Source: Azolla pinnata (lineage: Eukaryota > Streptophyta > Polypodiopsida > Salviniales > Salviniaceae). Taken from it: a stretch of 28,768 nt of DNA. A model generated the notes under the pieces. That model searched no databases. It was not told the origin of the DNA and worked only from the letters and a program-made list of their open reading frames with translations. The DNA is taken from contig JBBBWG010003059.1 of the NCBI GenBank assembly GCA_037176905.1, forward strand, positions 1 to 28,768, given 5' to 3'. Shown piece after piece: positions 17,796 through 28,747 of this stretch. Position 1 is the first letter of the stretch; the number at the start of each line of letters is the position of its first letter. Made by a program: the position numbers and the translations under genes.

Positions 17796-18962
17796 TCAGA
17801 GAGACATGGTGGAAGAAACAGATTCATCATGCGTCACCACTTCAATTGCAGATCCACAAGTAGATATGGTGATAACCTCAGATTCATCCTCAAGTGCCAG
17901 TCCACTGGAGAAAACTTTCTCATTTAGACTCAATTCAGTATTGAAATCCTCCTCAGTTAAGCTATTTACTGATTCTTCAGCAAGTCCCCCTTCTTTTAGA
18001 GTATGCACCGATGCATCTAAATCTGTTCTTTCACTGCAATTGTGCAGTGCTTCAGAATCTAAATCCCTTCTGCCCGGGATTTTTGATACATCTGAAAAAC
18101 CATTTTCGTTCACAGACTGTAATCTGCCAAGAGAAGCATTACCATATACAGGTTGCGATTCATCTGAAATTTCAAGGGGCTTTGATGATTCACAATCATC
18201 ATCGTTGCTAGTATCAAGAGCGTTTTCATGGAATTGGGTTTGCGATTCATGCAGTGAAACCGATGTAGTCGTGTTGGACTGAGATTCCCCCGAATCTGAA
18301 GGAGTAGAAAGGGGTTCTCTTACCTGTTGATATACCCTGAGCAAAGAAGGACCTGATGATATGCACTTCTTGGGGACAGTAAGCACAAGGATCCCATTGC
18401 TATCACAGGAGGCGAAGGAATCTTGGGGCAGGGAATCTTCAGGCAGGCGGAATCTCCACAGCGAAGAAGCGGTGTGGAGATGATTCCGATCTGAGGGAGT
18501 ATTCCTCCCAATCAGATGGGGAGACGATTCGGGAGGAGACAGGTGGATCCCGGAAACAGAGACCTTGGTGACACCTGGCACGATCTCGACGATCTCCGCC
18601 CGGACCGCTTCGGGGAGGAAGAGCAGCGGGCGAGAGAGGGAGGCCGTGAATATGAAGGCGGACATGGATTCCTGGATCTGCACAGGGGCCTCGGAGTCGA
18701 CGGGGAGCTCCACGACACGGTCGAACAGGTGGGGCATCCGTCGGATCCGCTTGAAAGAGGGAGAAGGCGAAGGGGAAGGGGAGGGCGAGGGCGACGACGA
18801 GGGCGACGAAGATGCAGAGGAGGAGGAAGGAGACGAGGGCGGAGAAGGTGAAGGCGAGGAAGACAGGACGAGCAGTTGGTCGACGGCGCCGGCGGCGCTT
18901 CGGAGGGCGTCGGAGATGTCGTAGAAGACGGTGATCCGGCGCTTGGTGGGGTTCGTCGCCAT
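17796..18962 (-). CDS. HSP20-like (alpha-crystallin domain) protein with acidic tail
   Basis: A single-exon 388-residue protein. Residues 95-199 resemble an alpha-crystallin domain: SAFIFTASLS, EIVEIVPGVTKVSVSG, LWRFRLPED and FASCDSNGILVLTVPKK, the last being the typical GxLxVxxPK strand pair. It lacks the short IxI tail of oligomeric small heat-shock proteins. Instead it has a roughly 180-residue Ser/Glu/Asp-rich, probably disordered C-terminus, and N-terminal NPTKRRITVFYDISDALRS. This layout recalls the plant HSP20-like proteins near At1g20870/At1g76440, some relatives of which act in nuclear DNA-demethylation complexes; that link is inference. Residues 34-69 are a Ser/Pro run encoded by a microsatellite. 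The ATG at 18962 precedes the first conserved residues, and further upstream lies only repeat DNA, so the larger open frame reaching 19403 is rejected. Confidence 0.8.
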   Translation of the reverse strand: MATNPTKRRITVFYDISDALRSAAGAVDQLLVLSSSPSPSPPSSPSSSSASSSPSSSPSPSPSPSPSPSFKRIRRMPHLFDRVVELPVDSEAPVQIQESMSAFIFTASLSRPLLFLPEAVRAEIVEIVPGVTKVSVSGIHLSPPESSPHLIGRNTPSDRNHLHTASSLWRFRLPEDSLPQDSFASCDSNGILVLTVPKKCISSGPSLLRVYQQVREPLSTPSDSGESQSNTTTSVSLHESQTQFHENALDTSNDDDCESSKPLEISDESQPVYGNASLGRLQSVNENGFSDVSKIPGRRDLDSEALHNCSERTDLDASVHTLKEGGLAEESVNSLTEEDFNTELSLNEKVFSSGLALEDESEVITISTCGSAIEVVTHDESVSSTMSL

Positions 18963-19040
18963 AGCCGGAGCACAGAGCAAACAGGTCTTGAACACGCAGA
19001 AAAACAGAGAAAAACGGAGAAGGAGAAGACAGAGAAGAAG

Positions 19041-19194
19041 GAGGTATGTATGTATGTGCGCATGGCGCATGTGTGTATGTGTGTATGTATGTGCGCATGG
19101 CGCATGTATGCATGTATGTATGTGCGTGTGCATGTGTGTATGTGCGCATGGTGCATGAGAATGTATGCATGTGGGTGTGTATGTATGCGCATTC

Positions 19195-19228
<34 letters not shown>

Positions 19229-20160
19229 ATTCGTCTGCGTATGTGTACATGCATGTATGGATGTTGTGCGTATGCGCATTCGTATGTGTGTGTGTGTGTG
19301 TGTGTGTGCATTTGTCTGTGTATGTGTACATGTGTGTATGTATGTATGTGTGCGTATGCTGCATGCATGCGCGTATGTATGTATGTACCTGCGTATGGTG
19401 CATGAGAATGTATGTATGTATGTATGTATGTGCATTTGTCTATGTATGTGTACATGCGTGTATGTGCATTCGTATGTGTGTGTGCCTTCGTCTTTGTATG
19501 TGTACATGTGTGTGTGTGTGTGCGTGCATTCGTATGTGTCCGTATTTGCCTATGCATGTGTATCTGCATTTGTCTGTGTATCTGTACATGTTTGTATGAT
19601 GTGTTTGCATCTATATGTATGTGTCGGGTGCATGAGCATGTATGTATGTATGTATGTATGTATGTACCTGCGTATGGTCATGAGAGTGTATGTATGTATG
19701 TATGTACCTGCATTCGTATGTGTGTGCATTTGTCTATGTATGTGTACATGTGTGTATGTGCATTCGTATGTGTGTGTGCCTTCGTCTTTGTATGTGTACA
19801 TGTGTGTGTGCGTGTGCGTGCATTCCTATGTGTGCGTATTTGCCTATGCATGTGTATCTGCATTTGTCTGTGTATGTGTACATGCTTGTATGATGTGCTT
19901 GCATCTATATGTATGTGTCGGGTGCATGAGCATGTATGTATGTGTGTGTGTGTATGTATGTGTGTACTTGCATTCGTATGTGTATGTGTGTATGTGCATA
20001 TGCATGTGTGTGGAGCATGTGCATCTGTATGCCTCTGTGTATGTATGTATGTGTCGATGTATGTATGTACGTACGTATGGTGCATGAGCATGCATGTGTG
20101 TGTGTGCATGCATGTATGGTGCACGAGCATGTATGCATGCGTGTGCATTCGTGTGTGCAT
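19041..20160. repeat. Large YR minisatellite with higher-order duplication
   Basis: Over 1.1 kb of TGTATG/TGTGTG/TGCG sequence with a (GT)n run at 19198-19227 and recurring GCATTCGTATGTGTG...GCATTTGTCTGTGTATGTGTACATG modules. Two long units are near copies: about 19387-19650 and 19668-19945, both ending GCATCTATATGTATGTGTCG then GGTGCATGAGCATG. The array begins about 80 bp upstream of the HSP20-like ATG, so it probably occupies its promoter. A short TGTATG run recurs at 20417-20450. Confidence 0.92.
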
Positions 20161-21874
20161 TTGCTTGTTTATCTGTACTACTGGCCGATGGGTTTGCGCA
20201 TCATATCCATGTACGCGCAATTGCATTCCGTATCTGTGTTGTGGGCAAGCTGCATTTCGTGATGCCTCTTCTTTCCTTCGCTTTGCAGCGAGCAGGAAAC
20301 GGGAAGAGCCTAAGCATAAGTCAAATGTTCGAATCCCATCCAGATCGTCATTCGCGTCAAACATAACAGGAAGGAACCATGTGCCAGACACATGCATCCG
20401 AATATATATCTCTCTGTGTGTATGGATTGTATGTATGTATGTATGTATCGAACAGTAGTAGATTTTACCGATCAAGTGAACTTTGGTAAAAAGAAAAAAA
20501 AAACAAACAAGAACATGTTTCTTCTGTTACAGTAAGCTTGGTAATTGCTGATCTTTGCAGGGCCATCTGTAGCTCCGATGCAGAACAGCATATACATCTT
20601 TCTTTTCTCCACCATCTGGGTTTGCCTTTGCGGAAGAAGAAGAAGAAGAAGAAGAAGAGGGTGTCGGAAAAGCCGTCTCTGAGGATTCCGTAGTCCAATC
20701 TTGTCAAGAAGAAGAGAAGAGGCAACCTTGTCAGACTTCGGATCCTTTTGTGCCAGTGTGAGTACTAATCCCACAGGGACAAAAGCACAAAAGGCGACTT
20801 AATTTCGAGACCCCCTGCTAAGGTTTAGGGACTGGAGCAGTTTTGTTATGCACTGGAATCTTCGCTAAAATAATGTACAGTAGGATGAAATATTCTATAC
20901 AATCCTCTCTATAATGTCTAAAGCTCGGACGGCGATGTCGATTTTAAAGGCAAGAGAAGACAATAATAGAAGGAAAGGCGATAATAATAATAGAGCAAGA
21001 AGACAAACGATCGCGCACATTGTCGAAAAGCGAGGATTTTGAGAGCATCAATGACGAGCTTCAAGCCGGAAAGATTCAGCTAAAGTCAAGCTTGAATCAT
21101 GACTTAACATATCGACTCACAGATGCTCATTGTTAGAAGCTAGGTCTAATTGTAAGCATAGATGAGAAAATAAAAGAGAGGAGAGAGTTGGAAAGAGGAA
21201 AAACTAACCATTGTAATTAATTATATATGTTATACTGTTTACACAAAAGGAAGATAATGTAATGGTTCATATTTTGATTAAACATAATTTTCAATATGAT
21301 TTGCACTAATACACTATTTCTACGCATTTTAAGTAAAATATTTGCATCATTTCTTCGCAGTAATTAATGTATGTGTTCCATTTCAGATGTTAACGCTAGT
21401 TCCGCTTGTGAGCCACTACGTGGTTTTTGAGCTACTAAGTCATGATTATGTCATTCGCGCCCACAAAAAATCACCAGTGTAAGTAGACTCAAATCTAAAT
21501 ATGGCCAATCATCCATCACATGAATAAATTTCATAAGAAATGATTTGAAGTTTACGGGTTTAGGGTATCGAAACCAACCCTCAAGCCTAAAGATAAGCAC
21601 ACAATCAGTGCTGTTAGCCTTGTTGACACACAACGCGATGCAAAAAGCTTCTTGATTTGCTTATCCTATCCTTAAAAGCATGATTAAAAAAACCTTGGAA
21701 GCATAACCTTCACACGTAATTCAAAACCTTGGAAACTTTGACATAAAGAAAAAAGTGGAGCAGCAAAATTCTCCTTTTCCGTAAGATCAAACACAAGAAC
21801 ATGAAACTTACATTCATTGCGTCTCATGCAATTCTTTGATTTACATCATAGAAAGAGGTTTGTGTAAAGTTTTT
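20161..21874. other. Intergenic DNA upstream of the HSP20-like gene and downstream of Y3IP1
   Basis: No gene is recognised. GTTCGAATCCCATCC at 20329-20343 resembles a tRNA 3' part or B box, but no arms pair. A 100-codon minus-strand ORF at 20472-20774 spans the GAA microsatellite and is probably spurious. The rest is AT-rich, and the Y3IP1 3' untranslated region should lie at its right edge. Confidence 0.45.
20632..20659. repeat. (GAA)9 microsatellite
   Basis: GGAAGAAGAAG... homopurine run on the plus strand; intergenic. Confidence 0.9.
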
Positions 21875-24800
21875 CTATCGGAAAGAATTCGTGTAAAGGA
21901 TCGCTACAACTGTTACTCCAATTATAATGGGTATGGCACTAACCAAATACAAAACGCTGAAACCCTGCAAATCAAACAATCAACAATCGTTGTCTCTCTT
22001 TCAGATTCATATGCATGTATTATAACAACCTACCACATAAATGTAACTAACAAAACTATGCCCAATGTCAATGGAACCTATGCAAGTCATTTTCTATTAA
22101 ATTGGCTTCTATATGTCCATTATAGTAAAACTGTCGTCTCAATAGTATTTGCAGCTATTTGACTTTAACAGAAGTCTAGCAATTGTGGTCTACTCAACGA
22201 CAACATTTGGCCCAAAACCATGAAGTAGGTGACAGTGGAGACTGGACACCATAAAATTTCCGGTATAACCAGCTTTCAGGAATGCAGATGAGAGCATTAC
22301 TCTTTACAGGAAAAACCTATCTCATGACTAATTATGGTTATGTGGTTGGCTAAAACCTTGACAAGGCTTTCTAAGAACTGATGGAAGGAGATATAGCACC
22401 AGAGAGTCATCAAACTATATAACTAAAATTCAGGCAGACATTGGTAACCTTCAGTGTCCGTCCATTCACATGCAAATGAATGTTTTCATTTTATTTCACA
22501 AAACAAAACTCGTGCCAGTAGATAGAAAAGCTTACCACAACAGGTGGCACATTTGGATCGTCGGATTCTTCCCCAGGTTCAATTTCTGCAGCTTTATCCC
22601 AATCCACCTTTGGCCTTTGGGCTTTTATTCTTGGATCCACACCAGTATCAGTAGTTTCAGCATATGGTGAAGTCCTTGCATCACGTGGAGAATCCTCCAA
22701 TTCCTCCTGAAAGGAACAACATAAGCAAGTTAAATGAGATTGTTGTAGAGATTGCTGCAATTGAACTTTGTGAACTCCTCGAAAAGGAAACCCAAGTCTA
22801 ACATAAGCTTTCATTTCAAGTTCTGTTCAAGTTGTATGGAGCTAAAAAAACCTTAAAACTTTAAATAATAGACAAAGAAAAAGTATTTGAATTCAAATCC
22901 ATTCCCACATTGTTTTCCATGAAAATACTTGCTGAAGGCCAACATATCTAATGAGACAAAAATAAAGCACAATTTGGTGAAAATCTGATCATCCATAACA
23001 AAAGACGCATAGAAGAGTGTTATCATAAAACAAAATGAAAGCCTATTCTAATTATCTGCTCAAACTACTGATTTCAAATTCTTGGCTCTGTGAATACCTC
23101 GAGATTGGGCCAGCAGATCATCTCCTTGGTAAGCTCGCGTAAAACAAGTCGATCAGAAGGGATCCTGCCTTCATAGACCTTATGCAATACGAAGATTGGG
23201 TGCCCGACATAACATTTTCAACAAGTGAAATGATTATTAGTAAGCCAAAGCCCCATATCAAGAGGAAAATTTGGGAGATGTAGACTGAAAAGTGTTTTAT
23301 GATACATCGCAAGGATGTATACATGCATTTGTTCTCAAACTTAGAGATGTAAACTGAAAAGTGTTTCATAATGATTCAGAATGTATAAATGTATTAGTCG
23401 CTTACATCCACCAAGGCAGCTGCCATATCATCACGAGAACAACCTCGTTCATTCTCTACGGCAAACTCTTCTCTGCGTTCCTCTTCCCTCGGATCTTCAA
23501 TCATTATTGTCAACCTCACCTGCAACAACGAATCTAGTTCAAGTTTTAAGATCTGAATAAGAAGCATTACATGCAACATGGAATCTGAATATCAGCGAAC
23601 TTCTTTCAGATCAGAATAAGAAGTCATTACAAACAATATTGAATCTAAAAGTCAGTGGAAAACGGTTCACTTTTTAAAATTTGAGCAAATAAATGCAATC
23701 AGACCATTCAGAGAATTTTCTCACTATCGACAACAAATCAGCTCTAAAATAGAAAGGGATTAGATCAAATTGTTTCACCTTGTACATATATAGCGAAGAG
23801 AATCAAAATAGGCAGGTATAGAATACCGAACCTCATTAAAAGGCATATCTCGCTTTTCCTTGAGGATCTCCAGAACCTGCAAGATGACTTTTTTTCTGAT
23901 GAGTTTCTTTGTCCATCACCAAAAAAAGAAATCCGTAGCTGAGAATGAAATTTATGATAAGCATTTTACTCATTTCCAGATGAATAACTTCGTATTCCTA
24001 CTGATTGCTCTTTTTTCTTCCCTATTTCTTGAGAAAAGCTTCAACATTAAGGAAGTTTAATTATTCATACGAGTAATTACCATTACTCAAAGCAAGTAAT
24101 ATATAGGCTGCATCAGATTGTACAAAGGCAAAACCACTACCATGATTGTGTGCAGGCTCCAGTCAAAGAAAATAGAGAAAAAATTTCTTTACACAAGTTA
24201 GAAGAAATATGAACATCCAATTTTCTGTGATAGAAGGTATTCTTGATGCTGTTCATAGGCCTTTGTTTCCTGGCCAATGCAATGAATGCTTTTTCTGACG
24301 TTCTGGTTTAGACGGCACAACAAGATGTACATCGGTAGCCTAGACTGCTCACAGTTGCATAACATTGTTTGAAATGCAAAAGTTAGGCTTTTATAGGACG
24401 GCAAATGCACACCTGGACCAAGGTGGTAAAATATGCACTTAACATATGCTGGAAGTAGAGAAATTTAGAAGACAAAGCGATAGAGACAACAGATTGTGAA
24501 TAAAGTTATCAAGAAACCACTAGGATTGTGCTGATAAACGAAAAGAAAAGAAAACAAGGCAAGAAAACGAACAGATCGTGGATACAAGTGATCACGAAAC
24601 TACAAGGGAGTACTGGTCGATGAAGCAAAAAGAACAAAGTAAACAAGTAGGCATCCTCAAAAAGCACCTGGGTGTCTCTGGGTAATTTTTATGCATGCTT
24701 GCAGGTTCTCCCAACTCAGCAAACCTGCCGTTCGCCATTCAATACATATTCTATGCGGAAAAAATTTAAGATCCTCAACAGCATTGAGATAAGAAATTCT

Positions 24801-26475
24801 TCTCCTCAAGAAATTTCACAGAAAAAATTCTATGCAGAAAAGGTTGATTGTTGTATATCTTTTAGCAAAAGTCAATCACACATCGTATGGAGGTTTTGTA
24901 CAAGAGAAATCATTGCATTGTAGGGAGCTTTAAATACATATTTTCTTGTTGCATTTTACATGGAATGCTAGAGATGAATACGAACAGACCGTCTAGAACC
25001 CATGTTTGAGTGAGACAGTGAAACTTTATTGGAGGAGAGTCATATATAAGATGCCTACCAACATTATTACAAGTACTGAATATTTTCTTGCTATTAACAC
25101 TTTCATTTATGTATGCTCATATTAGATCATGACCTTATTGTTGGTTATAAACAGGTGATACAGATGTAATTTCAACAATTTGTCTGAACATAGCCATAGC
25201 TCATGGTCATAGAGCCTTACAATTTTGACATGCCATGGATATTGACATGCATTTCTCGATAAGCTAGACTGGTTTCACATGACCAATGTTATCATGCCTA
25301 TTGCGACATAATTTTGTTTTCTTCGGATGCTCGAAAATTTTGACCTATGGTTTCATGATCCACGCATGAACAGACTCTTTGTGTGTGTATAATCTAGATA
25401 CTGAACCATCTTCTGCTTTTGCACAGTAATCTTTCTAGCGTTTATCATTTTGAAAAGAAGCTTGATAAGAACCATTTCTTTGGCCCATAACTTGAGATGG
25501 ATCTGAACACAGCATTTCAAAATTTTACAAAACTGATTATATGAACAAGATCATTTGGTTGTATGTCTCTATTGAATTAATTCACATGTACTCGACATAG
25601 ATTAGAAAAACTATGGACAACTATCTCATGACTAGATATGATATGCCCATAACATCTAGCTTCAGGATGAATCTCATTGATCAGCCTGCACAAAGCCCCT
25701 ATATTACTTGCTCTGAAGATTTGATCCATTAAGGTTGAATCATAGAAAAATGATTTACCCTTATAACTGTGAATAATTATGCTTATACCAGAAACTACAT
25801 AGATAATCTATTTTGTATGTACAAATGAAGTTGTTTCGAGTCGCCTATGGCTTACATATCAGGCTTAACAAAATAGGGATAAAAACATCAATTATAAATG
25901 ACAGAGAAAATAAAAACTTTCAGCAAAGAAACAGCGTGATTGCCCTCAAGCTTGCAATCCAGTCTTAAACACGTATAACTTCTTGAGATCGTATATGCCA
26001 ACAACTATGTGTTTTAAGCAAAAAAGACATTGATTGATAGGGAAACAAGACACACCCTTAATATTTCTCGACAATTCGCCACATCCTCTTCTTGATAGGG
26101 ATCATAGCGAACCCTGAGCCCGTCATCCTTTCCCTCTCCCTCCGCTTCTCCATCTCCATCTCCATCTCCGTCTCCATCTCCGTCTCCATCTCCATCTCCT
26201 TCCGCCTGCAGTGAAGCGGTGGGTTCGGACCCAAGCCTGGAAGAAGCACGAGCGAAGGAGGGAGCAAGCCGATGATTCGTGTCGTGCGATGTCGATCCAT
26301 GGTTTCTCGGATTGCCGGTGTGGAGATGAAGGCGGAGATGGACGGCAGAGGAAGAAGGGGAGGGCGAAGGGGAGAATCCATGGCTCCTGGGCGCATACAG
26401 CGTCGAAGGAGTTCGGGCATTGTAGGGCGACGACGGGAGGGCAGCTGAGCTGCTGAGCTGAGCTGAGGACGCCAT
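21875..26475 (-). CDS. Y3IP1: Ycf3-interacting protein 1, chloroplast photosystem I assembly factor
   Basis: Y3IP1 is a thylakoid membrane protein that works with Ycf3 in photosystem I assembly. Six exons: 26475-26056, 23876-23832, 23519-23406, 23178-23098, 22706-22536 and 21964-21875, giving 306 residues. Recognition rests on REILR-VLEILKEKRDMPFNE, VRLTIMIEDPREEERR, SRDDMAAALVD, GRIPSDRLVLRELTKEM, YAETTDTGVDPRIKAQRPKV and the tail GFSVLYLVSAIPIIIGVTVV, each matching remembered Arabidopsis Y3IP1 in order. The last exon is hydrophobic (about 280-301), the expected single membrane helix. Residues 1-80 are Ser-rich and basic without acids, fitting a chloroplast transit peptide. Residues 93-109 are a microsatellite-encoded Gly-Asp run. 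Every intron is phase 0. The donor after exon 2 is GTTCGG, weak but GT. The upstream in-frame ATG at 26598 would spoil the transit peptide and is not preferred. Confidence 0.93.
23877..26055 (-). other. Y3IP1 intron 1, 2.18 kb
   Basis: The longest intron in the window, between a GTGTGT donor and a CTTGCAG acceptor. It is AT-rich and has only short ORFs on either strand; no nested gene or mobile-element domain was recognised. Confidence 0.8.
26148..26198 (-). repeat. In-frame GGAGAT hexamer repeat in Y3IP1 exon 1
   Basis: About eight copies of a GGAGAT/GGAGAC hexamer encode (Gly-Asp)n followed by Gly-Glu-Ala-Glu repeats, directly after the presumed transit peptide. Confidence 0.9.
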
Positions 26476-27723
26476 CGCCCACGAACCAAAAGCCACAACA
26501 CTCTTATCTCTCCATACATCACAGACTACATACAGTACAATGCATAACATTATATGTTTACTTTCAAAAGCTCCAAAAATGCAAGAAGCAAAGATCAAAT
26601 GCCAGAAGCTTTGATTCTTGATTCAATCTGTATGAGGAGGGGAATGAGGAACTGATGATCGATTGATCGAGAGCAAACTCTAAGAAGCATCTGTCTGTTC
26701 CACTCGACCACTTCACACGACCTCGATCGTGACCCCTGTGAAATAAAACAGATTTGTTGGTGCTGATCCTCTGATCCCACGGCGTAAAGCTTTCGACAAG
26801 CCTTCGATTGTGTCTGTGTTCGTAACTCTCGATCGCCTCAAACCACAACCTGCAACTCCACGACTGCGGGCGGGCGGTTGGTTTCGTCCCGATCCCACCG
26901 TTCTTGTTCTGGAGCTATCTTTTGGGAATGGAAACCGCGAAACCGATCTTATCAAACGTTGTGCGATGTGCATAGGTTGCCGAAACGAAATAGTTTCGGG
27001 TAGAGGGTGCCACAGTTCATCTCACGTAGTTGTTCCAGAGTATCGACATTGTTTCTTTAGCGTCGAGATACAGATGATCGAACCGAACAGGTGGACCGAA
27101 GCCTAGGAGCGATGAGATACCAGTGAGACGTCCGATTCCAATTACCAGGTTATTCTTGCTTGTCTTGCGTTCCTCCGTCAATATCAACCCCCTTTTTATT
27201 TTACCAATTATGGTTTTTATTTAACGTCCGTTCGTTGCCTTAACATATCTCTTCCCTTTGGTACGGTTTCGAACGTCAGCGCAACATCTCTCTTCCTTCT
27301 ATTGACACAAATCCACACTAGCAGAGTCTAAATCCTTGAACTTATAGATGGCCAAGATTGGGTGCTTGATGATCATCGATTAACCACAAGTAATAGTCAC
27401 GAGGCAGTATCGATTCTGAAGAAAACAAGAAGATAGATGGTGTTTGCCGATGATGCTAGTTAAAATTTAATAATATAGAGATAAGCTCTTCCTTACCCAA
27501 CAGTGGTCAAACTCATGCACATGCTCACACACTACTCAGCGGACGCATGCCATTTGGCGATCGCGCAATCAGCGCGGATGCACAATGCCCGGCTGATGTA
27601 CTACTACAAAGCGGAATCCGCGGATGATGATCCTCAACGATCCCGATACCAACTGTTCTCCGCATCTGGGCTTAACGATCAGATCCAGCCCCAACAACAA
27701 AGCGGGGAACAAAACCGACGGAA
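26476..27723. other. Intergenic region between the Y3IP1 start and the GDSL lipase end
   Basis: The Y3IP1 promoter and the GDSL 3' untranslated region must lie here. ORFs up to 111 codons overlap on both strands without known domains. No repeats of note were seen. Confidence 0.5.
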
Positions 27724-28418
27724 TCAGGCGCCCATGAGGAGCCGTACGTTGGTCGGCGTTACGAACTCGGTCCCATCGAACATCTCGCGCGCGATGATCT
27801 CGTACGCGGCTTGCGTCGGGTGGAACGCGTCCCAGTAGAAGTACTTTGCGCGGTCCTCGCAGACGGACAAGAACGGGAACATGCAGGGGAGGAATCGCGT
27901 GGAGCCGATCGTGCCGCAGCACGGCTTGTCCACGTTCGTGAACCCTGCAAAACCAATCTCCGCTAAGAAGCTCCTCCAAATCTAGGCCATTTTTGCATGG
28001 TAAAGACATTCGTCTACGTAACAAACAGCTCTTACACATCTGGTGTAGTTTTTTCTTAGCTTTACTGCTACGAGCTTTTATAACTAATGGAAGGATATTT
28101 CTTTTGGAAAAAAACCCCCGAAAAAAGGCCTCGATCTCATCGACGATCATCGATGCTTTTACCGTAGTCTCGGTAGTTGTTGCTGATTTTGAGCATCATC
28201 CCGTAAGCGTCGGCTTGCACTATCGTCGCCTCCGGCAGCTCCCTGTTCAGCGTGTCCAGCATGTCCTTGAATGGCCCGTTGAAGTCGGACGCGAGCTTGT
28301 TCGCCTTTGTCGAGCACTGGCCCCGCGTGCGGAGCCGGAAGTAGCGCAGGTAGGGTATGCATCCAATGTACGGCATGTTTGACACCACGATCTTGCGAGC
28401 CCCCGCCTCGTAGAGAGA
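27724..28418 (-). CDS. GDSL esterase/lipase, C-terminal two exons
   Basis: C-terminal part of a plant GDSL (SGNH) esterase/lipase, usually a secreted serine hydrolase acting on lipids or cell-wall/cutin esters. Two exons are visible: 28418-28163 (acceptor TTTACCAG, donor GGTAAA) and 27944-27724, joined in phase 1 to 157 residues plus stop. SLYEAGARKIVVSNMPYIGC begins the visible part (family: LYxLGARKxxVxxxxPxGC), YGFTNVDKPCCG follows the junction, and YFYWDAFHPTQAAYEII is block V, carrying the catalytic Asp and His. Cys residues at the family's usual disulfide positions are present. The GDS nucleophile block, the GxND block and the signal peptide are encoded beyond the right edge. The substrate cannot be inferred. 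Confidence 0.92.
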
Positions 28419-28460
28419 CTGGTAAAGAGAAGCCAAGATCGTGTAGTGTTTAACGGTCTA

Positions 28461-28520
28461 GGATTTAGGATTTAGGGTTTAGGGTTTCGGGTAAATTGGT
28501 TTGGTGTCCTACAGTTATTG
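28461..28520. repeat. Telomere-like direct repeat, copy 1
   Basis: TTTAGGATTTAGGGTTTAGG followed by GTTTCGGGTAAATTGGTTTG and GTGTCC, i.e. plant-type TTTAGGG units fused to a unique roughly 30 bp tail. On the strand of the GDSL gene it reads as AAACCCTAAA telo-boxes. Confidence 0.85.
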
Positions 28521-28591
28521 TTGTTTGTTTCGAGAAACTTTAGTGAAAAAAAAAACAAGAAGTTTACAAGTATTTATATCGTAAGTTATAC

Positions 28592-28613
28592 TAATATATA
28601 TATATATATAATA
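28592..28613. repeat. (AT)n microsatellite
   Basis: A run of about ten AT dinucleotides between the two telomere-like repeats. Confidence 0.9.
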
Positions 28614-28691
28614 TACAAGGTATGAATAGTTTAGCACACTTTTATTAATAATTGTGCTTTGGATTTCGATTGGGCATTTAAAGGTCGAAGT

Positions 28692-28747
28692 TTTAGGGTT
28701 TAGGGTTTAGGGTTTCAGGTAAATTGGTTTGGTGTCCAATAGTTATT
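28692..28747. repeat. Telomere-like direct repeat, copy 2
   Basis: Three TTTAGGG units followed by TTTCAGGTAAATTGGTTTGG and TGTCCAATAGTTATT, matching copy 1 with few differences at an offset of 228 bp. Copy 1's CCTACAGTTATT corresponds to CCAATAGTTATT here. Confidence 0.85.

Noticed and set aside
20329-20343. Possible tRNA gene around GTTCGAATCCCATCC
   Set aside because: The T arm does not pair and no A box or acceptor stem lies at the right distance.
18876-20458. Plus-strand open frames of 403 and 348 codons through the large YR repeat
   Set aside because: They translate as Cys/Met/Val/Tyr repeats because TGTA/TGTG tetranucleotides rarely make stops in any frame; opposite-strand frames are equally long (His/Thr/Ile), which a real gene would not show.
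20472-20774. 100-codon minus-strand ORF
   Set aside because: Its centre is the GAA microsatellite read as leucines; flanks resemble no known family.
22260-22290. Candidate Y3IP1 last exon containing AGYTGNFMVSSL
   Set aside because: The phase does not match the preceding donor and similarity stops at once; the exon at 21875-21964 fits in phase, length and sequence.
28461-28747. Chromosome end
   Set aside because: Only two to three TTTAGGG units occur per copy, with unique sequence beyond and a GDSL gene spanning the site; this is interstitial.
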